The position numbers were made by a program, and so were the translations under genes. This document shows, piece after piece, positions 33,577 through 46,034 of a stretch of DNA of 64,000 nt. Source of the DNA: Typhlomys cinereus (lineage: Eukaryota > Chordata > Mammalia > Rodentia > Platacanthomyidae); assembly GCA_023101885.1 (NCBI GenBank), contig JALPQD010000017.1, positions 1,533,428-1,597,427 of the forward strand, read 5' to 3'. Position 1 is the stretch's first letter. Each line of letters starts with the position of its first letter. The notes beneath the pieces are model-generated. The model was not told where the DNA came from, searched no databases, and saw only the letters and a list, made by a program, of their open reading frames with translations.

Positions 33577-36029
33577 GATGCTTGTAAATAATCATCTAAA
33601 TAGCAATAATTTGTAATTTTATTTGTATTGCTTCCCGTCTTTCTCTTGCAACTTAAAAACTTTCACAAAAGGGTCTTTGTGGAGAGTGAATTTTTTTCCT
33701 TTTGGATCTACGAGAATTGTGGCTCCAAATTCAATCCAAACCAAATTTTGAATGTGGAATTACAACCGCTACCTCTGAAGGGGAGCCATGGAGCCCCCTA
33801 GACAATGTTGGCAGTTCTACCTGAGTCTACAAGGACACACAGTGGGCTACCAACCAAGAAAAAGAACCAGGACAGAAGAAGCGGGAAGATGCTAAAACCA
33901 TCTGTACAGAGCTGAGCTTTCTATGCTGTGGTACAGTAGAGTCCTTGTTATTTTAACTAGAGTCCAGTTTTTCTCTTGTAACTACCTTTAAAAGAAGAGT
34001 AGATTTCATGAAAAATATTGATTTCAGTTAAGGAAAGAGAGAGGGTTCTACCTCAGCTTGCTCAGGGATGTTTTAAATACTTCTCGGCAGCCCCTTTGCC
34101 ATCTCGAGATTTGGGAAACATTAAGGACATGCAAGGATATTAGCAATGACGCCCACTTCACACACTGAAGAACACACAGCACCCTGAAGTACCCTGAAGT
34201 TCAGAATTCCCTCGGGAAGTCACAGAGAGGGATCTGCGAACGATGGTCAAGAGGGAGCATGATCCTCCTTCCCCCTCACTGAAGTCACTGTTCCTTTTTC
34301 TCTGGTTCATGCCTACTGCTTTCACTTGTCTGCGGCAGTGGAGGACCGTCTCTCAACGTGAATATAGCCGCACGATTCTTCCATGGTCTTCCGCAGTACA
34401 AAGAACACCTCTGCCTCAGATGGGGCCGGAAACCAATCCATCACTGCGTTGTTCTGGCCAGTTCTGGCTGTGAGGAGTTCTGCCCTCGGACGGAGGGTGA
34501 CCAGCCTTTGCTACCTGCCAGTGTGACCTTTGACCCTGCCCAGGATCAGGTCCTGTAAGTCCAGTTCATAGTCCTCGTGGTGGCTTTTACTTTCCCTCCA
34601 AACAGCTGAGTTGTTCTTCAACTCCTCCTTCCGGGAAAGGGAAGGAATTGATACAAATTGTTAGATGAATATGTGAGTTTAGACGCTCCCGTGATAGGCT
34701 TCTAATCCAAACAGATATACAGAAACAAAGAATTAGCTGTTAAAGAAAAACCTGTCACCACTTCTGTCTGAGCAGGGGTGTGATTCTCTGGTTACAGCTG
34801 GGCTTCCCATGCCACCCGTGTGGTGACGTCTCTTTAGGTGGCAGCCACTGTGGTCTTTCTTGGTCCCTGGTTCACCACAAGGACTTAGCTGCAGATGGAT
34901 TTGGGCAGCTGCTGGCAGAACTGGCTCACGTTCCTTCTCGTGATATGATGCCTTTTGGTTGGGGATTCTTTCCTCTTTCCTTTCTTTCAGAATGCGTTTG
35001 CGCATAACGTCTGCATGCATAACATACGTGCATAGTCTGCAAACGAGGCTATAGGCTACGGTGTGCCAGGGCAGGTCCAGGTCAGTAGAACTGCCTTTGT
35101 AGTCACTTGTAGATTATCGTTATTGTTATTTTACATTCTTTCCGTTTCTAAATCCTGCCGAAAGACCGCTTTTCCTTTGGTAACAGAATGGATTTCTCTG
35201 AAGTCTGTAAAAGGGCTACATAAAACTCTCCAGACACATGTGTAAAATGTGTGAGCATATTGGCATCTTTACTTGGAAAGGGCAATGGTGAATTTTTAAG
35301 TTTGTCTGATGATTCCTCAAAAAGTTTTTTTTTTAAATGGAACATTAGGTTCTCAATTATGAATTCTTCCCACATTTCAGACCTGCCTACTGGACCTTTC
35401 AAATCTAAGCTGGTTTTTGTTATTTATGAAACAAATCATTATTTGTGTATGAAATCTGGTTCTTCTTAGCGTTTTGACTTTAAAGGAGGATTTCACATAG
35501 AAAGCTAACCTGTAGAATAAGCGATATGTGACACGAACCCATTTAGGGCAATCGGGTCTCTATAATGGGTGTCATAGGATTAATTTATATTTCTCCAAAA
35601 AGTTGCCACATCCAATAGATGAAACAGACTCAGCGTTAATGCAAAATTGGAGCTGTGGAAAATTTGCTCTTCCAAACGCTAAGGCAGAATTCTCTCGAAT
35701 AACCTGTAATTCTCTGCTGTGTTGATGTCAGCGTCGAGTACTGCTGCGGTGACATGACACAATTGAGTGACAATCGGAATATTAAGAAGCACAGAAATGG
35801 ACAGGGACAGGGAAGTGAATGGGCGGGAAGTGAATGGACAGAGCCGGCCCAGGCAGGAAGAAGGAAAGTAAATGCATGTCTGTGAAGATCTGCAAGACAG
35901 GAACTGCAGTGAGTTGGGCAGTCTAGTCCACAAATGAGACAATTCAAAATTAATTTCCGTAGAACTCCAAAAAGAGGTACTGAGCTACAGTCTTTAAAAA
36001 CCCGATCCTTACTGCCCGACGAAAAAGTT
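33577..36029. other. Unassigned unique DNA
   Basis: The 2.4 kb contains no repeat I recognise. GACCTTTGACCCTGCCCAGG at 34527 and CCTGTAAGTCC at 34553 lie at the end of a 66-codon frame. The donor-like site is weak and the frame has no family resemblance. Small direct duplications lie at 34182 (CACCCTGAAGTACCCTGAAG) and 35803 (GGGAAGTGAATGGGCGGGAAG). Confidence 0.4.
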
Positions 36030-36480
36030 CACATTCTTGCTGAACTACTAACTGAGTGACCAAATTTTTGCTTAGTTTTCTATAACTATTTCTTCATATA
36101 TAAAGTAGAAAAATAATTCCTATTTCAAGGGTTATTATAATAATTTTAGTTGCATGTATAGGTGTGTATGTGGGGGGTTATGTATAGATGAAGGCACTGT
36201 GTTTACTTGTGGAGGTTCAAGGGTAACAGAAAGAATCATCTTGGACGGTTCTACCTCCTTATTGCTTTGCTCTGGAGTTTCCCAGGCTCTGCCTTCCAAG
36301 GATAGACATGTAGGTCGCCACCATTTCTTACATGGGATCTGGAATCTGAACTCGGGTCTTTTTGCGTATGAAGCAAAGACTTAAGTCCTCTGCAGTCCTT
36401 ATTGTGATAATTAAACAAAAGCAATTTTTAAGGCTTTAACAGCAACTGACACTTATTTAGTGGTTTATAAATAGAATAAA
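36030..36480 (+). mobile_element. MIR SINE split by a younger SINE
   Basis: Left part: TGAACTACTAACTGAGTGAC, then TTCTTCATATATAAAGTAG and GGGTTATTATAATAATTTTA. Right part from 36396: TTATTGTGATAATTAAAC and GCAACTGACACTTATTTAG. Together they follow MIR from the tRNA-like part to the 3' end, with the CA-tailed SINE in between. Confidence 0.75.
36148..36393 (-). mobile_element. CA-tailed tRNA SINE inside MIR
   Basis: GTTTACTTGTGGAGGTTCAA, GGAGTTTCCCAGGCTCTGCC, ATGGGATCTGGAATCTGAAC and a truncated antisense head at AAGACTTAAGTCCTCTGC. TTATTATAATAATTTTA before and TTATTGTGATAATTAAA after are a diverged target-site duplication made of MIR sequence. Confidence 0.88.
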
Positions 36481-37074
36481 GTCCAAGAAAGTTTTAGCTT
36501 TACTTAGAAAGAATTATAGGATGGTTTACCTTTTAAGTTTTTTAGAGCAATGTTAGTAACATATACTTTGCATGCCATAAATTTCACCCATTCTGTGTAA
36601 CTCAATTAATATTTTTTCTAAATTTACTGAGTTGTACAACCATATCTGCAGTCTGGATCCATCAATAAAGCATTTTCTTTTTTTTTTTTTTTTTTACAAA
36701 TGGAGCAACTCATCAAGAAAATATAACAATTGTAAGTTTATATGCACCAAATGTTGGGATTTCCATATCACAAAATGAGTCCTAATATGTATAAGACCAG
36801 ACATAGTTCCGAAGTTATCTTTATGTCCTCAAAGACCAACTCAATGTTCTTGTATTCTCTTTGGTTCAATTTCAGTAATTGCTGAAGTTTTAAAAAATCT
36901 GGATGCATTAGAATTATGGTTTGTTAGAGGAGAGAGAAAAAAAGTGATAATCAAAGAATACTGTGTTGGTTTTTGAAGGATCTGAGCAGAAATCATTGAA
37001 ACAGACACAAATAAAAATATCTGTGGAGACAACTGATTAAAGAGGCAGTTGGTTATTTTAAAAGACCAACAAAA
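36481..37074. other. Unassigned AT-rich DNA
   Basis: Includes a T-run at 36677-36696. Some of it may be L1-derived flank of the next element, but I cannot assign it. Confidence 0.4.
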
Positions 37075-38110
37075 ATTATGAGCTTGCAGCTGATTGATGA
37101 GGGAGGACGGAGAAAGAGGGAGAACACTAAATGAACAAAATCAAGAACACAAGAGGAAATCACTACTGATCTTATAAAAAAAGAAAAGCAAGAATGTTAT
37201 GCCAACAAATCAGACAACTTACAGGAAATGACAGAATTCCTAGAAAGATATATACTACCAAAATGATCAAGAAAAACAGAAAATACAGATTTATAAACAC
37301 ATTGAATTAACAATAAAAAAATTCTCACCAAATAAAGTTCCTTTATTGGTGAATTCCATCAAATGGCTAGACTGTAGACTACTAATCTTTCATATACTCT
37401 CCAAAAATAGAGTCCTATTCAATTGATTTTGCAAGACTAGTATTTTTTTCTATATCAAAGACAGAAAAGATCCTTTCTGAAGGAAAACTATGGGCCAACT
37501 TCTCACATGAGACAAAATTTTTCATACTGAATCCAAAAGATTTATGCTATGTCCAAAATAGATTCATCACAGACATGCAAGGCCGGTTTAACATTTGAAA
37601 ATCAGATAATGAAATATGCCATACTGATAGAATAAATTCCAACAATATGATATATTTAGAGGATGCCAGGAAACAATTTGACACCCTTTGATGAAGAAGT
37701 CACTACAAATTAAAAGTATAAGGAAGGACATGTTCCCAATGTCAGAAAGGGCACCTGCAAAAATGTTACAGATTCTTGGTGCCTATGGTGATGACAGAAT
37801 ATTTTCTTTCTAAGAATGGAAACAAGGCAAAATACCTTCTTTCATTTCATGTATTTGACATTGTCCTAGTGAGTGACACAGGAAGAAAGAGAAGTCATTA
37901 CCTGAAACACGTGTGATCCAATATACAGAAAATACTAAGAAGTCCATTGAAACACATTAAAATATTAGTAAATTTGTAAGTTCATAGGCTCCAAGACAGA
38001 AATACAAAACAAGTTCTATTCATATACTAACAATATAAAGTTTAAAGGATAATTCCACTCACAATGATTTCTAGAGTAATCAAACCTGTTTTAGCAATTT
38101 TTATTTGTAA
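37075..38110 (+). pseudogene. Decayed L1 ORF2 (reverse transcriptase part)
   Basis: The nucleotide order matches old L1 ORF2: GGAAAACTATGGGCCAACTT, ATGCAAGGCCGGTTTAACAT, GAAAATCAGATAATGAAATA, GGAAACAATTTGACACCC and GAAACAAGGCAAAATACC correspond to the well-known reverse transcriptase region of LINE-1. Stops and frameshifts occur throughout, so no protein is made. It is an ancient L1M-type remnant in plus orientation. Confidence 0.85.
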
Positions 38111-38877
38111 ACCTAACATCAAAGGAAGCAACATATAGCTGGTGAGATGCTGACACTGTACTTTTCAGACTCGTGTACCAGTATCTGGGTTATTGGAAGC
38201 AGCTTTGCTTCTCGATGAGTTTTTGAGGTACTTATAAGATATTAGATTCATTCTTGAAAATAATTGTTCACCCAACCAAAAAGCAATGACATGATAATAA
38301 GATGGTGATTGTGAAGAGAAAGATATGTTCTCCAGGAAACAGGACCGGTACAAGTCTAGTGAAGAGACATGAACTAGGTCTGTAAGTTGAAGGATCAACT
38401 TTCAGCTCTCTGCATTCCATTAGAGAATTGGCAGCTAACATATTTATGCCAACTGGACATGGAATCATAAATTACCAAAATATCATTTTCCTGGAATTCT
38501 GAAAGAATCTGTTTTCAAATTCTCGTATCAGACTGAAATGCAGAGCTGGATCTTTCTCATTATTCAATGACTGGGTTCAGCCCCTGCATGGAGCTGCGAG
38601 GCATCGTTGACCTGGCTCTGGGCTGAAGACTTTCGTTTCCACTTGGAAAGCTGTTGGGATTTGGTTTCATACATTGATTTTTTTCATCTTGAAGATGAAT
38701 ATTGGACTCATTTACATAGGTGGTCCAATAGACTAAAGAGACTAACTCTGAAAGTCAGTTTACACTAAGTTCTGGCACAACTTTTGTTTTGATACCCTAA
38801 GCATCTTGTTGTTAAAAACCATAAAATCTTTTCAGCATTGAGCTCCATTTAACCACTTTCCTCCACCACAGTAAATG
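38111..38877. other. Unassigned AT-rich DNA
   Basis: No gene recognised. The first part may continue the L1 remnant, but the similarity cannot be followed. Confidence 0.4.
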
Positions 38878-38943
38878 AGATACTGGGAATATGATGCTTG
38901 CTTATCAAGAATGAGCCTTTGGTTCTAGTCCCAGAACACCAAA
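38878..38943 (+). mobile_element. ID-type SINE 3' part
   Basis: ATGCTTGCTTATCAAGAATG, then CCTTTGGTTCTAGTCCCAGA and an A-rich tail starting ACACCAAAATAAATAAAC. The B-box and tail are ID-like. The first 20 bases are heavily diverged. Confidence 0.6.
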
Positions 38944-38990
38944 ATAAATAAACAAATAAATAAGTAAATAAATAGATAGATAGATAGATT

Positions 38991-39040
<50 letters not shown>

Positions 39041-39063
39041 TAGATAGATAGATAGATAGATAA
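38942..39063. repeat. Compound (AAAT)n(GATA)n(GACA)n(GATA)n microsatellite
   Basis: AAATAAATAAAC units grade into GATA (38974-39003), then nine or so GACA units (39004-39040), then GATA again to 39062. It starts in the A-rich tail of an ID SINE, a common origin of tetranucleotide repeats. Confidence 0.97.
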
Positions 39064-40880
39064 ATTAAATGATGTTGCATTGATACTTTTCAGGAATTCT
39101 TAGAATTGGTGATGTTTTGTTCTCTTGCCCTTATAAAATTCAGTCTTGATGATTATTTGAATGATATTATCCAACTTAAGGCCTTTGAGCATACATCGTC
39201 TAATATACTATGCAATGGGACTTCATTAAGCATGAATTTGGGGCAATAATTAAGCTCACATCAATGAGCTACCTCTTAGCTGCCAGTGCTGGGGCATATT
39301 CAGTAACTAGATCATTTATGCTGACAGTGGACAAAGAAAATCCCCGTGATACACATTTTACTGCTTCATGCAAACCTTTTAGCTTAGTTAATGGCACCAG
39401 TGAAGCCCATTTCTTCAGTGACATTTGCCATCCACATCTCCAGTGAAGGAGTGAAGGCAATGGAGCCACATTCTAGGTGTGTTAAAGCACAGCCCTCAAA
39501 ACAGTACCTCTGCTCCGCGAACCTCCGGCAGATTGTCCAGTGTTTTCATTTCACTTGAAAATAGTCTGATGGGATAATCTGATTTTAGAAACACCCCTCC
39601 TCCTTTTCAGGACGTATCGTATCAGCCTTCTACTTTCCATCCCTTGCTTAATGGGCTCGCCATTGGGGATTTTTTTTTTCTTTTAAGCCACAAAACTAGC
39701 TCTCACAATTGAATCAGAATTGTGACTTTTTAAACACAATTTTGTAGAGAAGATTTTTTTCCAGTTCTATTATTTTGTCCTTATGACGATCTTTGATCCT
39801 CACTGAATTTGGCAGCTTAGTTTTGCAAATAATGCCTTCTCAAATTATAGCCTTTGCGAACTTGCACAAATTCCCTACAAATGAAGTCTTATTGCTTCCC
39901 TTTAGTAGAAATGTAGTTATCATCTGTCCACGTTCCATAGAGCAATCTTTCTTCATCTGTGATATTTCTTTTTCAAGTATTTTCTTGTGAGATGATATGG
40001 TGGCTAAGCTAGGATCAAAAACTAATTGACTTTTATTATGAAAATTGACAGGAAAATAGCCAACTTGGGACCTTCCATAACCCAGCTGTTAAGACAGCTT
40101 GAAGCAGAGCATCAGTTGTGAGTGTAGCAAGCAGTGTGTGTGGTGTGACTGAGCTGGGGAAATACCCTTCTAAGCATAGGGCATATAAAAATACTTACCC
40201 ATCTTCTAAATATCATAAACCATCTATCATTTGGAAATGGTAGATTCAAACACTATTGAAAAATGCTGTGTCTCACTTGCCAAGTCACCACGAGCACCTG
40301 TGATACGTGATGGTGTCAATGGGTCTGCACTTGGAAGTTCACATACTAAAAGCTACACACCACCGTAAGACTGAGGCAGAACATTTGGCAAGTATCAAGA
40401 GCTTAGGTGCACTTATTTTGTCTGACACAGCGACAAGACCTTTATCATCTACACAGTTCACTCTTGGGGATGTGCAATCAATGTTGCAAAACAAAGCCAT
40501 AATGCTTTAAGCAATTTTGTGATTTCGTGTTGGGTCCCAGGCTGCCCATGAGCCGTGGTGGGACACTCCTGTTTTATGTCCACAGTTTAAGTCCACAGTT
40601 CTCCAAATTACTCTCCTGCTCAGTGCGAAGTTATTAGTACCACAGTCTGTTCACCAAATTCAGTTATTCAAATGACCTCCCCAAACCTATGCTCCATACA
40701 CAGTTCATTTCACTCATGACTTCTCTCTCAATTCTATTTTGAGGTTCTTTGTTTGCATGTGAGGGGAGGGATGCAGAGTTAAAGATAAGGGAATCATAGT
40801 ACATAATCCACAAAAAATCTTCAGATACAGTTTCCACTCCTCTACATCCTTCAAAAACTATAAAGTGATATGTCAAGTTG
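39064..40880. other. Unassigned AT-rich DNA with conserved-element candidate
   Basis: 1.8 kb without a repeat I can name. The 39170-39450 part (GGGCAATAATTAAGCTCAC, GTAACTAGATCATTTATGC) and 39690-39990 part (CTCACAATTGAATCAGAATTG, an inverted repeat around AATTG) are complex and could be conserved non-coding blocks. Confidence 0.4.
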
Positions 40881-40884
40881 GACC

Positions 40885-40985
40885 AGTGAGTTGGTCAAGG
40901 TAGCTCAGCAGGCAAACCAACTGCTTGCAAAACCTGAGTTTGATCCCCGGAAATCAACATAGTGTATATGCTCATGTGTGTGTGT
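40885..40985 (+). mobile_element. tRNA-derived SINE fragment (B2/B3-like)
   Basis: GGTCAAGGTAGCTCAGCAGG, CAAACCAACTGCTTGCAAAA and CCTGAGTTTGATCCCCGGAA give an A-box, loop and B-box in proper spacing, followed by a short TG-rich tail. Confidence 0.7.
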
Positions 40986-41126
40986 TCCTTCTCTGGTAAA
41001 CAAATAATATGTAAAGCTCATCTTGGTCCTTAGTCCATAAACTTCTAGAGGGAGTTTGTGTTCTTTTACCCTTGTCTGTTGCTCTGAAAGTCTGTTGAAA
41101 ACTGCTAATGAAGTCGAGTTTTAAAA

Positions 41127-41695
41127 AAAAAAATTCTTTGATCATTTCATACATGAAACTCTGAATTTAATTACAACGAAGTCAAATCATTTGTGCCTTA
41201 TATTACTCATCCCCTCCCGTCTCCTACCCTCCCCTCCCCTTCTCCCATTGAAAAATCCCTTCCTAGCCAATCTCCCTCCTGCTTTTATGCCTTTTTGCAT
41301 GTTAGGTTAGTGAAATTTAATCAGGGCAGCCCGCATTGGCAGGGGCCTGAGCATGTGTGGAGGAGGGGCGATACACCAGCGCGCACCATTGGAGACAGCA
41401 GCTCCCCTTCTGCAGCCACCATTCACCTTGAGAGTCCTTCAGCGAGGAGTGGCCCATGAGACCTTCCTCCTCCCCCGAGGAACTGCTGGCGGGCCAAATC
41501 ATTCTTGTCAGGGCCGTGGAGGTTGACATAGCTGCCATGAATTTGTGGGTGTCATAGCCCCCCTCCTTCACTCCCAAGCTTTTTATATGCTTCCCACTGG
41601 CCCTTCCATGGCATTCCTGAGCCCGGAGAGGGAAGGGTGACATAGATGTCCTGTTAAGTGGCAATTACTCTACAGTCACGTCTTGTCTGCATCTT
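41127..41695 (-). mobile_element. Rodent L1 3' UTR (Lx-like), 5'-truncated
   Basis: On the minus strand: ACTGGCCAAGATGCAGACAA, GACGTGACTGTAGAGTAATT, AACAGGACATCTATGTCACC, then a block with GGCCACTCCTCGCTGAAGGA, a GGGAGAAGGGGAGGGGAGGG purine tract, ATGAAATGATCAAAGAATTT and poly(A). This order is that of rodent Lx-type L1 3' ends. The minus-strand open frame of 115 codons here is part of the element. Confidence 0.85.
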
Positions 41696-43975
41696 GGCCA
41701 GTTGTGATTCTCAGTATGAAATGCCAGGGAATCCATTTTCTACCGAGGACTTCTGTTGGACATTAAAAGAGACAGAAAGCAACTGGCACTTTAAAAATAC
41801 AGTTCTGTGATAACTGGTGCCAGAAATGCGGCCACGTAATATGGTAACATGTCTGGTCTGCAGGTTGCGAGTTCAGTGTTTTGTTTTTGTTTTTGTTGTT
41901 ATTTTAATTTTTTTCAGAAAATCCTTCAAATGGCCAAGTTTTCCCCAAGGGAAACATCAAAGAAAGAGACCCAACTGGACCACTTAGGAAAGTTTCAAAA
42001 TCACAGACCTAAACTGCCCTCTGGAAAAATAGCTCCTTGCAAATTGAAAAACTTTAGTCAAGCCAATTAAATGCTTTATGATCTGTCTAACTAGTGTCTT
42101 CTCCCTTCACTAGCTTAAAGAAGCATTTTTTAATTTCACAACTGGAGCAAAAGTGCAAGAGTAACTGTCGTTACCCTCCTGCTCCAAATCCATTTCATAA
42201 TGGTGATAAAAGATCTCCATGCCATGCACCAGACATAGGAGATTAGAGAGAGCAACTTCTTAGCCTGGAAGAAAATTCTGGAAGCACGGTGACAAAAGTC
42301 ACAGTATAGGCTTCTGGGATACCAGTAAGCTGTCTTCCCTGGACCAGGTGATTCTGGGTTTCCAATCAAAGTCTTGGTGCAGGTTCCTATATTACCTGCC
42401 TTACTCCTTCCATATCCTGTGTGCCAGGAGTGATTCGTGCTTCCTCCCTGAACATGGACACGTTTGCTCATATGCCAGTGAAAATAAGGCCCATCTGTGC
42501 CCAGAGGAATCTAGAATACTACAGTCACCTAACAGCAGACCTCCTCATAATGTAGATTGCAATACACACATACTTTTATCAACTATCAGGGGTTACTCCC
42601 ATCTGCCTCAGTAGCCCATAATTTAATGTGTAACTCCTTGCTAAGACCACACAGCATCTGACAACCTCCAGAGGGGAGTTCTGAGGAGCTGAGAAGCTGA
42701 AGTCCGCTTCTTGCTCTGTGGAGAGAATGTGCTGATGTTTGGGAAAATCAACAGGCTTTGCCATCCTTGCTTTTTCCTCTTAGTGCTTTAAAAACAGACC
42801 AGAGAAATCCCTGAGGCTGCAATAGAAAGTAAAGGCTTTCTGTTGAGAGCTAGCTGTCTTCCACTGCACCTAATCAGTCCCCAGAACAGGAAGCCAATTT
42901 AGAATCTACTGTGCAATACCAAGTCTCAGTAGTAGCTACACATGTGTAACCAAGCCAGGCTCTGGCCCAGAACACTAATCCCGAAATGTAATCAGGGAGG
43001 CAGGATTTGCTTGGAGTACAGGCTGGGAGGAATTAGTGAGAACCCATGAGTAAAGAGTGAGATGCCAAGGGGACGGAACATGGGGGAGAGAGGGAGGGAG
43101 GGCATAGGCGCCAGCAGGCTGGCCCTTGGACCCTCCCCGCCCAGTGCTTTGCTTGTGAGTGTCTGGCACGTCATGGGATTCTTCAGAACAAAGGAGGCAG
43201 GGCTGCAGTCCGCGGCGAAATGTCCACGACAGCTATCCTAAAAGGCAAGCGCTCCAGAGAATTTTGTGGTGAATTTTCCAAAGAGGAATTTGTATGTCTG
43301 CATGTCTCCTAATGATTCTGTCTGCTTCTTTCTTGAGTGCTAACCAACCGAACATCTGTATGGCAGAAAATGGAACAAGAAGCCCAGCTGAAAGCCCTCA
43401 GGCCAATCTTCTTAATTGAAAGTGTTTTTGACCCTTTAAAAGATGAAGCTGGATGAACAGAAGGCGCACGTTGGTGGCAGTAGAAGCTTCGGTCCTATGG
43501 CTAACAGCCATCATTCATTAAAGATAACCTAGAAACCGTTTCCATGCAGGGATTCACCAAGTCACCATTCCCGTTCCAGAGATGTTTCCCCCCACCCCTT
43601 CGATGAGACACTGTGCATTTCATCAGTTCACGCGCACAGGCAGGCGTGTGAGCAAGGCGGAGTCTCTCGCAGAGCTCATTTCTTTGAACACTGGATGGTC
43701 TCATTAGAAAGTCAGCAGTGAGGAAAGGCTCACAAGGCCAACGGGAAACACGTGTACTTTACAAACTTGTCACAAGCAGCCCAAGATGGACAGTTTCTTG
43801 TCGTCGTGGAAACCACACTCCATCAGGAAGTGAGGGATGTGATGGATCCTGCAATGTAGCCCTCACCATGGCAACCCCATTCTCCCTGGGCAGATAACCT
43901 CTCATTGAAGTCTCAAGTCATCTGTGTCTCAAGTCAGCCATCATCTATGCATGTGTATAGATGTTATATCATATC
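41696..43975. other. Unassigned unique DNA
   Basis: No repeat recognised over 2.2 kb except for short runs. It includes the candidate acceptor/terminal frame at 41918-42070 and a GC-richer patch at 43060-43250 with a few CpGs (CAGTCCGCGGCGAAATG). Confidence 0.4.
41918..42070 (+). other. Candidate terminal-exon-like frame
   Basis: A T-rich tract (TTGTTATTTTAATTTTTTTCAG) ends in AG at 41916-41917 and is followed by an open frame of about 50 codons to TAA at 42068-42070. The frame is rich in Lys, Ser and Pro with charged spacing (KFSPRETSKKETQLDHLGKF). The acceptor context is good, but I recognise no family, no upstream partner exon and no nearby polyadenylation signal. It is more likely chance than gene. 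Confidence 0.2.
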
Positions 43976-43980
43976 TATGC

Positions 43981-44322
43981 TGTGAGACTCAGACTCGAGC
44001 AACTTAAAGGGAGAAGAGGAAATTTATTTAGCTTACAGTTCCAGAGGGGAGATCTATAGTCCATGGTGGTGGAAAAGGCCTGGCAGATGGTAGAGTGGGA
44101 GGTGGCGTAGACATCACCATAGACATCATGGTGGTGGAGAGAGCTGACAGCACATCACTAGCAGAAGCAAGGTGGCAAGAACCAACCTCAGAGCTCGCCC
44201 CTTACGAGGTGCCTTCCTCCAGCAAGGCTCCACCTCCTAAAGTTGCCACGACCTTCCCAAATATCAACTAAGGATTCAAACACATGAACCTATGGGAGAC
44301 AACTTATATTCAAGCCATGACA
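43981..44322 (-). mobile_element. Solo MaLR LTR (ORR1/MT-like), antisense
   Basis: On the minus strand it reads TGTCATGGCTTGAATATAAG, TGTTTGAATCCTTAGTTGAT, AACTTTAGGAGGTGGAGCCT, TGCTGGAGGAAGGCAC and GTAAGCTAAATAAATTTCCTC (AATAAA). These motifs match the LTRs at 17524 and 48168, but the middle part has its own CCACCACCATGATGTCTATGG. No internal retroviral sequence. Confidence 0.88.
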
Positions 44323-44329
44323 GCATGTT

Positions 44330-46034
44330 TTTAAAAAATGTTAATCTCTATTCTTTTCATCGAGAAGCTGCCAAAATGTCTATTTGAATCCTAATTGATC
44401 CACCTACTCTCTTTGTTCTCAGTCTCTCTCTCTCCACACCCTGTGACTACTGTACCAGTATATTTAATATTTGCCTGGCATTTATATGGTAATACATGAG
44501 TCTCATAATTTCTTTGTAAATATAAGGGCATCGACTTTGGCTGCATGGTACATGCAGCCACATGCACTTTGGCTAACTGGTACATGGAAAGTTTTAGATT
44601 TAAATTTTTGCTCATTGAACAGGTCAAAAATTTCCAGCTATTTATGAGGGAGCAGGCTCATGTATGCTTTGTGAAGAGTTATCCACTGGGTCCAATTTTA
44701 AACCTTACTTCTGAATCGTCATCCCCAGAGTAAAGGCACACACATCATTTAGTGTTTTCTCATCACTTTTCACTTAGCACCCCATGATCAAGGAATAAAC
44801 TGAACATTGACTCCCTGAATGAGAGCTGCTGGCTACAATCTGTGATCTCTCCTAAATTTTAGCTTTTTTTTACGCAAGTGAAACTCAGTCTATTCTGCTA
44901 TACTTTCACAAAATTTCAAGCCAATGATTTGCAACCCAAGCAAAGAGTATCCATTTGTTGAATATCCTTATACAGCTCCATGCATGGGAACATTCCTCAG
45001 TTTGAATACCACCAGTCTCTGCTCTTGGACTTCTTGCAGCTGCTCACTGTATTCTAGACACTTAGAAACGCATTGTCTACACAAGGTAGAACCAGGCTCG
45101 GATCTCTAACTAGAGTACGTATCTTTGCTCCCAGCATCCAGAGGCTCATCAGTGGCCGTGTTCATTAAAGCCTGCTCTCTGGAAAATGACACATTAGCAT
45201 CTCAAATGGGCAGTCGTGAGGGACTCCTCCCTTTGCAAGTTGAGTTTTGCCTCAGCAGACAATGGCAGGCGAATTCCTTCCTCTGGGAGTTGAGTTTACC
45301 TCCTGTCTGTTCTTAGATCACTTTTGTTCTTCTCAGAACTGGTGAGCTTATAACCTCCCCCTACAGTTCCTTCCCTATACATTTGAGATGTTAATGCATG
45401 GACCAGATAACTCTGCTTTGAGACATTCATTGTCCATTCCCTTTTAGCAACTAAGTGTCATACCTACTTTTAACTCTACCTGGAGATATCATATCTGGGT
45501 CCGCCCAGCAAGTAGATGTCACTCCTGCCTTTTCTTTGCTAGCCTAGAATGTATATGTTTTACATAATCCTATAAAGAATTTGGCCCTGCTCTTCTTTGA
45601 TTGTTTTCCCATAAATACTCGTGCATGCTACAATACAGTTGGCTTGGATGGTGGAGGACATCCTAGCTCCTTCTAACCTGATGCCTGATCAATTCCTACC
45701 GTTCCCACTTCTGTTTCCTGCATGTAAGTCTGAGTTTACGCTGGTTCGTGAGCCCAGTCAGTCCGCGACATAGGCACAGCATGTAGCGAGGGCTTCATGA
45801 CTATTCATTAAACAGCTGACTTGGTTCCAGGGTTGTCCACAGGCTGTTGTTCAGATCATGATCCTTGGAGCCTGAGAGGCTGTCACAGTGGCATTACTTT
45901 TCTCTACTCTGAAGTGGGGGGAGGAGGAGCTTGGAGGAGAGGCTGATCTTTCTCAAATCACAGCAGCTCTCTCTTAATTTCCGTTTACATATTTGCTTAA
46001 AGCTTTGTTTCTGCGTGTATCCTTTATCTACTCA
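44330..46034. other. Unassigned DNA
   Basis: No repeat or gene recognised with confidence. TAGGCACAGCATGTAGCGAG (about 45771) with TTCATGACTATTCATTAAAC hints at an L2/MIR 3' end. Confidence 0.4.

Noticed and set aside
41317..41664. 115-codon minus-strand frame
   Set aside because: Lies entirely in an L1 3' untranslated region.
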